Counted from the first letter of the stretch, positions 28,908 to 37,313 are shown. The stretch: 64,000 bases of DNA from Azospirillum sp. TSH100 (GCF_004923295.1 NZ_CP039636.1:470001-534000), one strand, 5' to 3'. Numbers and translations: made by a program. Notes: generated by a model not told the origin, from the sequence alone.

Positions 28908-28951
28908 ATGGAGACGACGGCATTGCCCTTGGCTGCCGCCGTCATCTCCAT
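28908..28951. other. Imperfect hairpin downstream of the LacI gene
   Basis: Fourteen-base arms 28908-28921 and 28938-28951 pair with a single mismatch around a 16-base loop. There is no T-run. The remaining gap 28809-29094 shows no gene and becomes AT-rich from about 29010. Confidence 0.35.
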
Positions 28952-29094
28952 AGGGATAGGTCGGTGCGATTTGGAATGTGATCGTTTCAAGCGGTGTCGC
29001 TTGGATCGTGAATCGCGCGAAAAATTATAATGCTAGAGTTTGTCATGTAATTTAATGGTCACAAGACAGACCGTGAATGCACGTAGGCAAGAAA

Positions 29095-29628
29095 TCAGGA
29101 AGAGGGTTGTGGTACGAGAGTGAGGTTTTGCCACAGTAGAACCTTGAAAGAGAGCTGCGTGTTGCTTGATCCGGCAGATGCATTCTCTGCAGTATTCTTG
29201 ACGGGCATCATTCCAAATGGAACGATGACGCCGCCGACCAAAGCGGAACCGATAAGCTGCTGCTTGTTCGGAGACAGGGAACCGGCGTTCGACACCAGAG
29301 AAGCTGTGGATTCAATGTTGTCGTTGAAGTTGTTTATCGTCGTTGTGTCTCCCTTTGTCGACGTCGACGTTCTTGAGAGCTGATAGGTAAGCATGTCTAC
29401 AGATTGTCCCCCGACGGGGAGCGACCATGACTGCAAGACAAGAGTACCCTGGTCAAATGCAATCGAATTCTTCCCCAAATCGATGCTGTAATTCTGAATT
29501 CCAATTTCAACATAAGACGGCGTTATCAAATTGTAAGTTGCTGTTCCAACTATAAGGCCAAGATATTTAATATCATAGGTGACATCCGTTTGCGACGTGC
29601 TGCCAAGGAACTGACTGATATCCATCAT
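29095..29628 (-). CDS. Orphan protein of unknown function with atypical base composition
   Basis: 177 residues starting MMDISQFLGSTSQ; the GGAGG in ATGGAGGGAATC is the ribosome binding site, so an ATG four codons upstream is probably not used. The protein is rich in Ser, Thr, Asn and Val with alternating polar and hydrophobic residues (VTYDIKYLGLIVGTATYNLI, ATSLV-like segments), which suggests beta structure. It has no signal peptide, no cysteine and no membrane helix apart from a mild one near GSALVGGVIVPFG. Codons ending in A/T are far commoner than in neighbouring genes and both flanks are AT-rich, signs of acquisition from another source. No family was recognised. Confidence 0.65.
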   Translation of the reverse strand: MMDISQFLGSTSQTDVTYDIKYLGLIVGTATYNLITPSYVEIGIQNYSIDLGKNSIAFDQGTLVLQSWSLPVGGQSVDMLTYQLSRTSTSTKGDTTTINNFNDNIESTASLVSNAGSLSPNKQQLIGSALVGGVIVPFGMMPVKNTAENASAGSSNTQLSFKVLLWQNLTLVPQPSS

Positions 29629-29930
29629 GATTCCCTCCATTTGATCTATTTTGCGTTTGAAAATCGCCCGTGCGCTCTTGGGGGCAACTCAATGGCTGCC
29701 ATATACAACTATATTGAATATTATTAATTCATCAATATCTGAAAAGGAAACTTAAATCACCGAAATGAATCCAAATGTTAGAGAAATATTATTATAATAC
29801 ACTCATTGGTATTTAGCCGCATAGGCAAGCGACCCGCCACGATCCACCTTTACGAGAATTTCTACGCTCTTTATGTTCTGATTGTGATAGATCTGTACGC
29901 AGAACAACCCTTGAAGGGGATGGCAAGTTC
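29629..29930. promoter_or_regulatory. AT-rich divergent promoter region
   Basis: This 302-bp gap between the orphan gene and the flavin oxidase gene is strikingly AT-rich from 29700 to 29815 (runs such as ATATTATTAATTCATCAATAT). It must contain two divergent promoters. No clean operator palindrome was identified, and the TTAATATATYAG motif is not present. Confidence 0.5.
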
Positions 29931-31457
29931 ATGGCGCTCGCATTGCATTCTTCCCGCCGCAATTTCCTTGTCGGGGCCGGCCGCGTCGCTGGGGCCGCCG
30001 CCGCGGTCCGGCTGCTGCCGGGCGGTGCCTTCGCGGCCGAGACGGGCGCAGGCTATTGCCCGCCGCCATCGGCCTGGACCGATCTGGCGAAGGCGGTGAA
30101 GGGTGGGGCGGTGCTGCGGCCGGAGGATCCGTTCTTCGCCGACATCTGCCGTCCCAACAACCTGCGCTATGGCGCCACCCTGCCGGTCGGTATCGCCCGC
30201 TGCGGCACTCCCCAGGATGTCCAGGCCTGCATCAAATGGGTGAAGGAGCAGGCCATGCCCTTCGCCGTGCGCTCCGGTGGCCACAATTACGCCGGCTTCT
30301 CCACCACGCCCGGCCTGCTGATCGACATGACGCCGATGGCGGGGGCGGAGCCGTTGGCGGGCTCCGACGGGCTGGTCAGGGTGCTGGGCGGCACGCTGAA
30401 CTCCTACGTCTACAAGCAGATGGAGCGGCTGGGCCGCACCATCACCCACGGGCGCTGTGATTCGGTCGGGGCGGCCGGCTTCCTGCTCGGCGGCGGCATC
30501 GGCTTCAACATGCGCAAATTCGGGATGGCGTCGGACCTGCTGCGGGCGACCGAGCTGGTGACGGCGGACGGCAGCCACGTCAAGGCCGATGCCACCACCG
30601 AATCCGCCCTCCATTGGGCCTGCCGTGGCGGCGCCGGCGGCAATTTCGGCATCAACACTTCCTTCACGCTGGAGACCCGCCCGGCGGAGCCGGTGACCGT
30701 CTTCAATCTGGTCTGGACCAAGGATCTGCCGAAGGTCCTGAAGCTACTGCTGACCGAACTGGCGGCGGCCCCCGACGAGTTCGGCAGCAAGATCAACGTC
30801 ACTATCCCCAGCTGGCAGGAGCGTTGCGCCAATGTGCCGCTGAAGCTGTCGATTCTCGGCCAGCTGCACAAATCCAACAAGACGCTCAAGGAGATCTTCA
30901 AGTCGACCTGGGAGTTGGTCGACAAGGACCAGTCGCAGGTGAAGGAGACTGTGCCCTATTGGACGGGGCAGGATTTCCTGACCGAAACCACCTTCCCCTA
31001 TTATTACCAGGAAAAATCCAGCTTCATGAAGGCGGCGGACATCGGCGACGAGGCGATCGCCGCGATGTTCGACTGGGCGGCCAGGATGCCCGCCACCTCG
31101 ATGCCCGTCGCCTTCAAGTTCTTCCAGGTCGGCGGCGCCATCAACCGCGTCGGTCCGACGGACACCGCCTATGTCCACCGCGGCTATGACTGGCTGTTCT
31201 CGGTCGAGGCCAACTGGTGGCGGCCGACGGATTCGGCCCTGCTGATCGAGCAGGCGCTGGACTGGCAGCAGCGCTTCTACGACGATGTCAACCGCCGGAC
31301 CAGGGCGCAGGGGGCCTTCCAGAACTTCCCCGACCCGTCGCTGGCCGACTGGCAGCGCGCCTATTACGGCGAGAATCTCGCCAGGCTGGCCCAGGTGAAG
31401 AAGGCGGTCGACCCGGCCATGCTCTTCACCTTCGCCCAGGCGATCCGCCCGGCGTAA
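29931..31457 (+). CDS. Tat-exported berberine-bridge-enzyme-like FAD oxidoreductase
   Basis: 508 residues. The N-terminal SSRRNFLVGAGRVAGAAAAV is a twin-arginine signal, so the enzyme is probably folded with FAD and exported to the periplasm. The FAD_binding_4 domain has RSGGHNY with His118 and GRCDSVGAAGFLLGGGIG with Cys176, the two residues that carry bicovalently bound FAD in the BBE/GOOX group. The C-terminal BBE motif is present (YYGENLARLAQVKKAVDPAM). Family members oxidise sugars, oligosaccharides, alcohols or alkaloids using O2; the substrate here is unknown. AAGGGG precedes the ATG. It is divergent from the AT-rich orphan gene, but its own composition is GC-rich like the rest of the window. 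Confidence 0.85.
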   Translation: MALALHSSRRNFLVGAGRVAGAAAAVRLLPGGAFAAETGAGYCPPPSAWTDLAKAVKGGAVLRPEDPFFADICRPNNLRYGATLPVGIARCGTPQDVQACIKWVKEQAMPFAVRSGGHNYAGFSTTPGLLIDMTPMAGAEPLAGSDGLVRVLGGTLNSYVYKQMERLGRTITHGRCDSVGAAGFLLGGGIGFNMRKFGMASDLLRATELVTADGSHVKADATTESALHWACRGGAGGNFGINTSFTLETRPAEPVTVFNLVWTKDLPKVLKLLLTELAAAPDEFGSKINVTIPSWQERCANVPLKLSILGQLHKSNKTLKEIFKSTWELVDKDQSQVKETVPYWTGQDFLTETTFPYYYQEKSSFMKAADIGDEAIAAMFDWAARMPATSMPVAFKFFQVGGAINRVGPTDTAYVHRGYDWLFSVEANWWRPTDSALLIEQALDWQQRFYDDVNRRTRAQGAFQNFPDPSLADWQRAYYGENLARLAQVKKAVDPAMLFTFAQAIRPA

Positions 31458-31480
31458 CTCCGGGCCGGGGCTGCGGGAGG

Positions 31481-32242
31481 TCAGTCCGCCCGCAGCCCCT
31501 GTGCCTGGAACTGCCCGCGCACCCGCTCCACCAGCGCGCGCGAGGGCGGTTCGGTGTCGGTCAGCATGTATTTGCGTCCCAAGGCCTTCCACTTGTGCTC
31601 GCCCATCTTGTGGAAGGGCAGCACGTCGACGCGGTCGACGACGCCGAGCCCGGCGACGAACTCCGCCAGTTGGTCGATTTCGGCCGCATCGTCGGTCAGG
31701 TTGGGGACCAGCACATAGCGCAGCCAGATGCGCTTGTTCATCCCGGCGAGCCGTTCGGCGAATTCCAGCGTCGGGCGCAGCGGAACGCCGGTCAGATGGC
31801 GGTAGGTTTTTTCCGAAAAGGCCTTGATGTCGAGCAGGACGAGGTCGACGTCCTCCAGCAGATGGTCGTCGGCATGGTTGCCGAGAAAGCCGGAGGTGTC
31901 GAGCGCGGTGTGCAGCCCCATCGCCTTGGCCCCGCGCAGGATGGCGGCGGCGAATTCCGGCTGCACCAGCGGTTCGCCGCCGCTCAGCGTCAGCCCGCCA
32001 TGGGCCCGCTTCAGGAAGGTGGCGTAGAGCGCGATGTCGTCGAGAATTTCCGCGGAGGTGGTCCGCGTCCCGTCATGCATGTGCTGGGTGTCGGGATTGT
32101 GGCAGTACAGGCAGCGCAGCGGGCAGCCCGACATGAACAGCACATAGCGGATCCCCGGCCCGTCCACCGTGCCGCCGGTCTCGACCGAATGGATCCAGCC
32201 GGAAACGGAGCCGGGGCGGGCCTGGGGGAGGGGGGGTGTCAT
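31481..32242 (-). CDS. pflA: Pyruvate formate-lyase-activating enzyme (radical SAM)
   Basis: 253 residues. It uses S-adenosylmethionine and a [4Fe-4S] cluster to create the glycyl radical on PflB. The cluster motif is C40-x3-C44-x2-C47 (GCPLRCLYC), followed by the PflA-type HNPDTQHMHDGT and the GGE-type SAM-binding motif (LTLSGGEPLVQPEF near residue 85). Length equals E. coli PflA (246) within a few residues. It lies 111 bp downstream of pflB in the same direction, an operon separated by a 24-bp-stem palindrome. Confidence 0.95.
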   Translation of the reverse strand: MTPPLPQARPGSVSGWIHSVETGGTVDGPGIRYVLFMSGCPLRCLYCHNPDTQHMHDGTRTTSAEILDDIALYATFLKRAHGGLTLSGGEPLVQPEFAAAILRGAKAMGLHTALDTSGFLGNHADDHLLEDVDLVLLDIKAFSEKTYRHLTGVPLRPTLEFAERLAGMNKRIWLRYVLVPNLTDDAAEIDQLAEFVAGLGVVDRVDVLPFHKMGEHKWKALGRKYMLTDTEPPSRALVERVRGQFQAQGLRAD

Positions 32243-32285
32243 AACGTCAGGAATCCAATTTCAAAACTTTGCAGCTCGCGGATCG

Positions 32286-32336
32286 CCCTCTCCCGCCTCT
32301 CGCACAAACGAAGTTTGTGCGAGAGGCGGGAGAGGG
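32286..32336. repeat. 24-bp perfect inverted repeat between pflB and pflA
   Basis: Arms 32286-32309 and 32313-32336 pair perfectly around a GAA loop. The outer part, CCCTCTCCCGCC/GGCGGGAGAGGG, is like the shorter palindrome at 50369-50391. It lies in the 111-bp pflB-pflA gap and could limit read-through or protect pflB mRNA, giving more PflB than PflA. Confidence 0.8.
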
Positions 32337-32353
32337 AGCTGAGCCAATACCCC

Positions 32354-34639
32354 TCAATGCTTGTCGTGGAACGTCCGGCTGATGACGTCGAGCTGCTGCT
32401 CGCGTGTCAGCTTGATGAAGTTCACCGCGTAGCCGGACACCCGGATGGTCAGCTGCGGATACAGCTCCGGATGGTCCATGGCATGCAGCAGCGTCTCGCG
32501 GTCGAAGACGTTGACGTTGATGTGGTGGCCGCCCTGGGCGGCATAGCCGTCCAGCATGCCGACCAGATTGTTCACACGCTCGTCCTCGGTCCGTCCCAAC
32601 GCGCCGGGGACGATGGTGAAGGTGTAGCTGATGCCGTCCTGCGCGTGCGAGTAGGGCAGCTTCGCCACGCTGGCCATCGACGCGATGGCACCCTTCTTGT
32701 CCCGCCCGTGCATCGGGTTGGCACCCGGCGCGAAGGGCTGGCCGGCCTTGCGGCCGTCCGGCGTGTTGCCGGTCTTCTTGCCGTAGACCACGTTGGAGGT
32801 GATGGTCAGCACCGACTGGGTCGGCATGGCGTTCCGGTAGGGCTTCTGCTTGCGCAGCGCGGTCATGAAGCGCTCGACCGCCCACACCGCGATGTCGTCG
32901 ACCCGCGCGTCGTTGTTGCCGAAGGCCGGATAGTCGCCCTCGATCGCGAAATCGGTGGCGAGGCCGCTGGCGTCGCGGATGACCTTCACCTTGGCGAACT
33001 TGATCGCCGACAGGCTGTCCGCCACCACGCTCAGCCCGGCGATGCCGCAGGCCATGGTGCGCAGGATGTCGCGGTCGTGCAGGGCCATCTCCATCCGCTC
33101 ATACATGTACTTGTCATGCATGTAGTGGATGGCGTTCAGCGCGTTCATGTAGACCTTGGCCAACCACTCCATCATCGGCTCGAAGCGGGCCATGACCTCG
33201 TCATAGTCCAGCACGTCGCCGGTGATCGGCGCGAAGGCCGGGCCGACCTGCTCGCCCGAAACCTCGTCCTTGCCGCCGTTGATGGCGTACATCAGCGTCT
33301 TGGCCAGATTGGCGCGGGCGCCGAAGAACTGCATCTGCTTGCCGATGCGCATGGCCGAGACGCAGCAGGCGATGCCGTAATCGTCGCCCCAATAGCCGCG
33401 CATCAGGTCGTCGTTCTCGTACTGGACCGAGCAGGTCTTGATCGAGGTGTCGGCGCAGAAGCGCTTGAAGCCGTCCGGCAGCTGTTCCGACCACAGGACC
33501 GTCAGGTTCGGTTCCGGCGCCGGCCCCAGGTTGTGCAGGGTCTGCAGCATGCGGAAATTGGTCTTGCTGACCAGCGTCCGGCCGTCCAGCCCCATGCCGC
33601 CCAGGCATTCCGTGACCCAGGTCGGGTCGCCCGAGAACAGCTGGTCATATTCCGGCGTGCGCAGGAAGCGGACCATGCGCAGCTTCATCACGAAATGGTC
33701 GATCATCTCCTGGGCTTCCGCCTCGGTGATGACGCCGTCACGCAGATCGCGGTCGATGTAGATGTCGAGGAAGCTGGACACCCGGCCCAGCGACATCGCC
33801 GCACCGTTGGCCTCCTTCACCGCCGCCAGATAGGCCAGATAGGTCCACTGCACCGCTTCCCGCGCGGTTGCGGCCGGCCGCTTGACGTCGAAGCCGTAGG
33901 AGGCGGCCATCGTGACCAGCTCCTTCAGCGCGCGGATCTGCTCGGAGATCTCCTCGCGCAGGCGCAGCACGTCCTCGTCGATGCGGCTAACCTCCAGCGA
34001 GGCGAGCTGGGCCTTCTTGTCCTTGATCAGGAAATCGGCGCCGTACAGGGCCAGCCGGCGATAGTCGCCGATGATGCGGCCGCGGCCATAGGCGTCGGGC
34101 AGGCCGGTGATGACGCCGGACTTGCGGCAGCGCAGCATCTCGGGCGTGTAGACATCGAACACGCCGTCATTGTGCGTCTTGCGCAGGGCCGGGAACACCT
34201 CCTCCAGCTTCGGCGAGGGGGTGAAGCCGTAGGCTTCCAGGCCGGTCTTGACCATGCGCCAGCCGCCGAACGGCATGATCGCGCGCTTCAGCGGCTTGTC
34301 GGTCTGCAAGCCGACGATCACTTCCAGCTCGCGGTCGATGTAGCCGGCGGCGTGCGAGGTGATGGAGGCGAAGACCTCGGTGTCGGCATCCAGTACGCCG
34401 CCCTTGGCGGCGCGTTCCTGCTTCAGCAGGTCGGTGACCTTGGCGAACAGCGCGGTGGTGCGGGCGGTGGGACCGGCGACGAAGCCCGCGTCCCCTTCAT
34501 AGGGGGTCAGGTTGCGCTGGATGAAATCGCGGACGTCGACCGAGCGGCGCCAGACGCCCGGGGCGAAGCCGCGCCAGGGGTCGGCGGCGGACTGCTGCTC
34601 CGTGGCCTGGGCAAGTCCGTCCATCAGCAGGGTGTCCAT
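32354..34639 (-). CDS. pflB: Pyruvate formate-lyase (formate C-acetyltransferase)
   Basis: 761 residues, one more than E. coli PflB. It converts pyruvate and CoA to acetyl-CoA and formate without oxygen. Seen: DTLLMDGLAQ... WRGFAPGVWRRSVDVRDFIQ at the N-terminus, the adjacent catalytic cysteines in YGIACCVSAMRIG near residue 424, and the glycyl-radical loop RVSGYAVNFIKLT near residue 735. The ribosome binding site GAGGAG lies 6 bases before the ATG. Together with NifJ this gives two oxygen-sensitive routes from pyruvate to acetyl-CoA. A CRP/FNR-like site (34757-34770) and a HexR-like palindrome (34832-34846) lie upstream. Confidence 0.97.
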   Translation of the reverse strand: MDTLLMDGLAQATEQQSAADPWRGFAPGVWRRSVDVRDFIQRNLTPYEGDAGFVAGPTARTTALFAKVTDLLKQERAAKGGVLDADTEVFASITSHAAGYIDRELEVIVGLQTDKPLKRAIMPFGGWRMVKTGLEAYGFTPSPKLEEVFPALRKTHNDGVFDVYTPEMLRCRKSGVITGLPDAYGRGRIIGDYRRLALYGADFLIKDKKAQLASLEVSRIDEDVLRLREEISEQIRALKELVTMAASYGFDVKRPAATAREAVQWTYLAYLAAVKEANGAAMSLGRVSSFLDIYIDRDLRDGVITEAEAQEMIDHFVMKLRMVRFLRTPEYDQLFSGDPTWVTECLGGMGLDGRTLVSKTNFRMLQTLHNLGPAPEPNLTVLWSEQLPDGFKRFCADTSIKTCSVQYENDDLMRGYWGDDYGIACCVSAMRIGKQMQFFGARANLAKTLMYAINGGKDEVSGEQVGPAFAPITGDVLDYDEVMARFEPMMEWLAKVYMNALNAIHYMHDKYMYERMEMALHDRDILRTMACGIAGLSVVADSLSAIKFAKVKVIRDASGLATDFAIEGDYPAFGNNDARVDDIAVWAVERFMTALRKQKPYRNAMPTQSVLTITSNVVYGKKTGNTPDGRKAGQPFAPGANPMHGRDKKGAIASMASVAKLPYSHAQDGISYTFTIVPGALGRTEDERVNNLVGMLDGYAAQGGHHINVNVFDRETLLHAMDHPELYPQLTIRVSGYAVNFIKLTREQQLDVISRTFHDKH

Positions 34640-34756
34640 GATGACTCCTCAGAGATATAGCCGTCGGCGCGGGTCGAATGCCGTGTCGGCGGTCTCGTGG
34701 TGCCCGCGAACCGCGCGGGACGATTGAAAGCATAGGCGCGATCGGCGCCGAATTCG

Positions 34757-34770
34757 TTGATACACGTCAT
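34757..34770. promoter_or_regulatory. FNR-like site upstream of pflB
   Basis: On the minus strand ATGACGTGTATCAA has one perfect FNR half (ATCAA) and one weaker half (ATGAC). It is about 118 bp before the pflB start. It is weaker than the nifJ site but in a plausible place for anaerobic activation. Confidence 0.35.
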
Positions 34771-34831
34771 ATTTTCAGGCCGGGCGCCGGGTGGCCGATC
34801 TCTTGACCGACGCTATGTGTTGCGCCCGCTC

Positions 34832-34846
34832 TGTAGTTTTACTACA
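34832..34846. promoter_or_regulatory. HexR-type operator, copy 1
   Basis: TGTAGTTTTACTACA is a perfect palindrome (TGTAGT-TTT-ACTACA) and follows the layout of known HexR sites (TGTAAT-N3-ATTACA type). It lies in the pflB-hexR divergent region, 193 bp from pflB and 190 bp from hexR. Confidence 0.65.
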
Positions 34847-34978
34847 TACCCCCGGACGGGCTTCCGGACAAGGCAAACGGGGCCGGCATTTTGTCGCAGG
34901 CAGGGGATGGAGCGGTTGGAAATGCTCGGAAGGGCCACGTCGGCGGCGCGACGGAATCGGTCGTTCGCAGCGCTGTAT

Positions 34979-34995
34979 ATGTAGCTTTGCTACAT
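34979..34995. promoter_or_regulatory. HexR-type operator, copy 2
   Basis: ATGTAGCTTTGCTACAT is a perfect palindrome (ATGTAGC-TTT-GCTACAT), matching copy 1 at all but one symmetric position. It ends 40 bp before the hexR ATG, where it could cover the hexR promoter, suggesting autoregulation. Confidence 0.65.
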
Positions 34996-35035
34996 GTGCT
35001 AGACTGACCCACAATCAGAAGGGAGCGCCCCCCAC

Positions 35036-35908
35036 ATGCTGGCGAGAATCGCCGCCGTCCGCGACCAGATCCGGCCATCGGAACGCAAGCTGGCCGATTA
35101 TGCGATGGCCCATCCGGGCGACGTCATCAACCTTTCCATGGCCGAACTGGCCGACCGGGTCGGGGTCAGCGAACCGACGGTGGCGCGCTTCTGCGCGGCG
35201 CTCGGCTGCCGCGGCTTCCGTGAATTCAAGATCAAGCTGGCGCAGGACATCGCCGGCGGCATGCCCTTCCTGCACCAGGATCTGTCGGTCGGTGGGGATG
35301 TGGATGCGGATGGGGGTGTGCCGGGGGCAGTGTTGGCCGGCAAGCTGTTCGACCGCACCATCGCCACGCTGATGCAGGTGCGCAACAACCTGCCGGCCCA
35401 GGCGGTGGACCGCGCTGCCGACGTTCTGGCCTCGGCCCGGCGGATCGAGTTCTACGGCTCCGGCAATTCCGGCACGGTGGCGGAGGACATCCAGCGCAAA
35501 TTCTTCCGGCTTGGCATGCCGACGGTCGCCTACACCGACTCCCACGTCTATTTCGCCTCCGCCCTGACCCTGGCGAAGGGCGATGCCGTCGTCGCGGTGT
35601 CCAGCACAGGCCGCACCCGTGACATCCTCGACGCCGTGCAGAACGCCCGCAAGGCCGGCGCCGACGTGGTGGCCCTGACCCGTTCCGGCTCTCCTCTCGC
35701 CGACATGGCGACCGTCAGCCTCGTCGCCGACGTGGCCGACGATTTCGACATCCATTCGCCGATGACCGTCCGCATCGCCCATCTGGTCCTGGGCGACATC
35801 CTGTCGATCGCCGTGGCGCTACGGATGGGCGACACCCTCCAGGAGCGGCTGAAGCGCCACGACCGCGCGGTGGACGCCCACGTATCGGAACGGGCCGGCA
35901 ATAGTTAA
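35036..35908 (+). CDS. hexR: HexR-like RpiR-family regulator
   Basis: 290 residues: an N-terminal RpiR helix-turn-helix domain (RPSERKLADYAMAHPGDVIN, then ELADRVGVSEPTVARFCAAL near residues 36-56) and a C-terminal SIS sugar-phosphate domain (IEFYGSGNSGTVAEDIQRKF near 138, VVAVSSTGRTRDILDAV near 183). HexR in proteobacteria senses 2-keto-3-deoxy-6-phosphogluconate and controls central sugar metabolism. That fits the two TGTAGY-TTT-RCTACA palindromes upstream and this window's sugar-acid genes. GGGAG lies about 11 bases before the ATG. It is divergent from pflB and may also act there. A terminator follows. Confidence 0.85.
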   Translation: MLARIAAVRDQIRPSERKLADYAMAHPGDVINLSMAELADRVGVSEPTVARFCAALGCRGFREFKIKLAQDIAGGMPFLHQDLSVGGDVDADGGVPGAVLAGKLFDRTIATLMQVRNNLPAQAVDRAADVLASARRIEFYGSGNSGTVAEDIQRKFFRLGMPTVAYTDSHVYFASALTLAKGDAVVAVSSTGRTRDILDAVQNARKAGADVVALTRSGSPLADMATVSLVADVADDFDIHSPMTVRIAHLVLGDILSIAVALRMGDTLQERLKRHDRAVDAHVSERAGNS

Positions 35909-35932
35909 GACAGGTCAGAGATTCGCGCGGGG

Positions 35933-35957
35933 CGGAGCCGTTGTGCGGCTCCGTTCA
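35933..35957 (+). terminator. Terminator of hexR
   Basis: CGGAGCCG (35933-35940) and CGGCTCCG (35946-35953) form a perfect 8-bp stem with a TTGTG loop, followed by TTC. It lies 24 bp after the hexR stop. The T tract is short. Confidence 0.6.
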
Positions 35958-36060
35958 ACAAAAAGGCGGAGAAAGGATGAAATTCCTATATACTGCGGCA
36001 GGTTCCATCCGTTTGCGGAGGCCTGCCATGCCGCTCGACAGCCAAGTTTTCGCCGCGTGG

Positions 36061-36098
36061 ATGGAACAGCGGCCGGGGACCTGTTCCACGCTGTTTCA
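36061..36098. repeat. TGGAACA-type dispersed repeat, copy 1
   Basis: Structure: ATGGAACAGCGG, about 8 bases, then CTGTTCCACGCTGTTTCA. GGAACAG and CTGTTCC are inverted, and TGTTCCA/TGTTTCA are direct repeats at a 10-bp step. It is similar to copies at 36154-36191 and 48755-48790. Confidence 0.6.
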
Positions 36099-36153
36099 CC
36101 CGCCCGGCGCTTGCCCATGCCGACCGACGCGTGGGTTGGCGCCATGGCGTGAC

Positions 36154-36191
36154 ATGGAACAACGGGCGGATTCCTGTTCCACACCGTTCCA
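36154..36191. repeat. TGGAACA-type dispersed repeat, copy 2
   Basis: ATGGAACAACGG, about 8 bases, then CTGTTCCACACCGTTCCA: the same 38-bp layout as copy 1, 93 bp downstream. Confidence 0.6.
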
Positions 36192-36213
36192 TCTTCCATG
36201 GCGACCCGATGGC

Positions 36214-36606
36214 TTACTGCTGGCCCGGCAGCTTTGCCCCTTCGCGGGCGTAGACCTGGATCGGCCGGCAATCCTCGTCGAGCGTGACCACCAGCGCGCC
36301 CGGCTGGTCCTTCAGATACACCCAGGCGTCCCAGCGGACGATCGCATCGCGGAACATGTCGCGATAGATCCCGTAATTCACGCCGCGGATGTTGCCGGGG
36401 GGGAGGCGCAACCCGGTCAGAACCGACGCGGTCTGCGGGTTGCAGTCATTGGCCACGTTGCTGTTGATGACGGCAAGCAGGGCTGGATCGGGCTGTGCCA
36501 TCGGCGGGGGCGAGAGAGTGGAGGCGCAGGCGGAGACCAGCAGGGTCAGCGTACCGGCCGCGGCGGCGGCCGCGAGGTTCGGCGTTTTCATCGGGGACGG
36601 CACCAT
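36214..36606 (-). CDS. Small putative lipoprotein
   Basis: 130 residues. The N-terminus MVPSPMKTPNLAAAAAAGTL-TLLVSAC is a lipoprotein signal with lipobox LVSAC, so the mature protein should be lipid-anchored in the envelope. The mature part contains NVANDCNPQTASVLTGLRLP, an aromatic stretch (GIYRDMFRDAIVRWDAWVYL) and a second pair of cysteine-containing segments (DEDCRPIQVY). It was not matched to a named family. ATG 36606 or 36591 could be the start; neither has a strong ribosome binding site. It is convergent with hexR and divergent from the RraA-like gene. Confidence 0.7.
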   Translation of the reverse strand: MVPSPMKTPNLAAAAAAGTLTLLVSACASTLSPPPMAQPDPALLAVINSNVANDCNPQTASVLTGLRLPPGNIRGVNYGIYRDMFRDAIVRWDAWVYLKDQPGALVVTLDEDCRPIQVYAREGAKLPGQQ

Positions 36607-36800
36607 TCGTTTTCTTCGTCTTTCTGGAAATATGGGTGGCGGATGCGGCGGCGTCGATTGCACGTTCGGCAAGTCTCCTGCGTCACGTTCGCCGACCGGC
36701 CGCCGGGGCGGCTGGCGGCTCTTGCCTCCCGTCCGGCTTTGGCGCAAGAGGTGACGCGAGAAAGTCCCTGCACCGTTCACGCTGCGGAGTTCCAAGCCCC

Positions 36801-37313
36801 ATGACGACCGATCAGAGCCTCTCCTTCGTCCCCACCTGCGATCTGTTCGACCGCTTCAAGGATGACGCCCGCTATGTCCTGCCGGGCTTCCGCGACTTCG
36901 GCGCCGTCACCCGCTTTGCCGGCGGGGTCGTCACCGTGAAGTGCCTGGAGGACAATTCCCGCGTCAAGGAACTGCTGGCCACCCCCGGTGCCGGCCGCAT
37001 CCTGGTGGTGGATGGCGCCGGCAGCCTGCGCTGCGCCCTGATGGGCGACATGATCGCCGCGTCGGCCGTCAGGAACGGCTGGGCCGGCGTGGTGATCTGG
37101 GGCTGCGTCCGCGACGTGGCCGAACTGGCGACCCTGCCGCTCGGCATCAAGGCGCTGGCGTCGATTCCGCGTGCCTCTACCCGGCGCGACCAGGGGCTGG
37201 TCGACGTCGCCGTGGAGTTGCCGGGCGCTGTCATCCGCCCCGGCGACATCCTGTTCGCCGACGAGGACGGCATCGTCCTGCTGACGCCGGAGCAGGCCGC
37301 CACCTTGAAGTAA
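36801..37313 (+). CDS. rraA: RraA-family protein (HMG aldolase/RNase E inhibitor-like)
   Basis: 170 residues with the RraA fold: DLFDRFKDDARYVLPGFRDF, the VDGAGSLRCALMGDMIAASA motif near residue 72, GWAGVVIWGCVRDVAELATL near 95 and VIRPGDILFADEDGIVLL near the end. The G-x-VRD motif (Arg and Asp) is the divalent-metal and substrate site of 4-hydroxy-4-methyl-2-oxoglutarate/oxaloacetate aldolases. Family members are either such aldolases or regulators of RNase E, and sequence alone does not decide. GGAG lies about 11 bases before the ATG. It may be read as a separate unit before acnB. Confidence 0.88.
   Translation: MTTDQSLSFVPTCDLFDRFKDDARYVLPGFRDFGAVTRFAGGVVTVKCLEDNSRVKELLATPGAGRILVVDGAGSLRCALMGDMIAASAVRNGWAGVVIWGCVRDVAELATLPLGIKALASIPRASTRRDQGLVDVAVELPGAVIRPGDILFADEDGIVLLTPEQAATLK

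Larger units (their letters stand above)
35909..36213. other. Intergenic region with terminator and duplicated short repeat
   Basis: A 305-bp gap between hexR and the lipoprotein gene. It holds the hexR terminator (35933-35957) and two copies of a 38-bp imperfect repeat (36061-36098, 36154-36191). Nothing else could be assigned. Confidence 0.6.

Noticed and set aside
31217..34660. Long plus-strand frame opposite pflA/pflB
   Set aside because: The minus strand encodes unmistakable PflB and PflA. The plus frame is a codon-bias shadow without any motif.
36061..36191. LexA SOS boxes (GTTC-N7-GTTC) in the TGTTCCA repeats
   Set aside because: The spacing between GTTC copies is 6, not 7, and one half is GTTT. 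No DNA-repair gene is adjacent.
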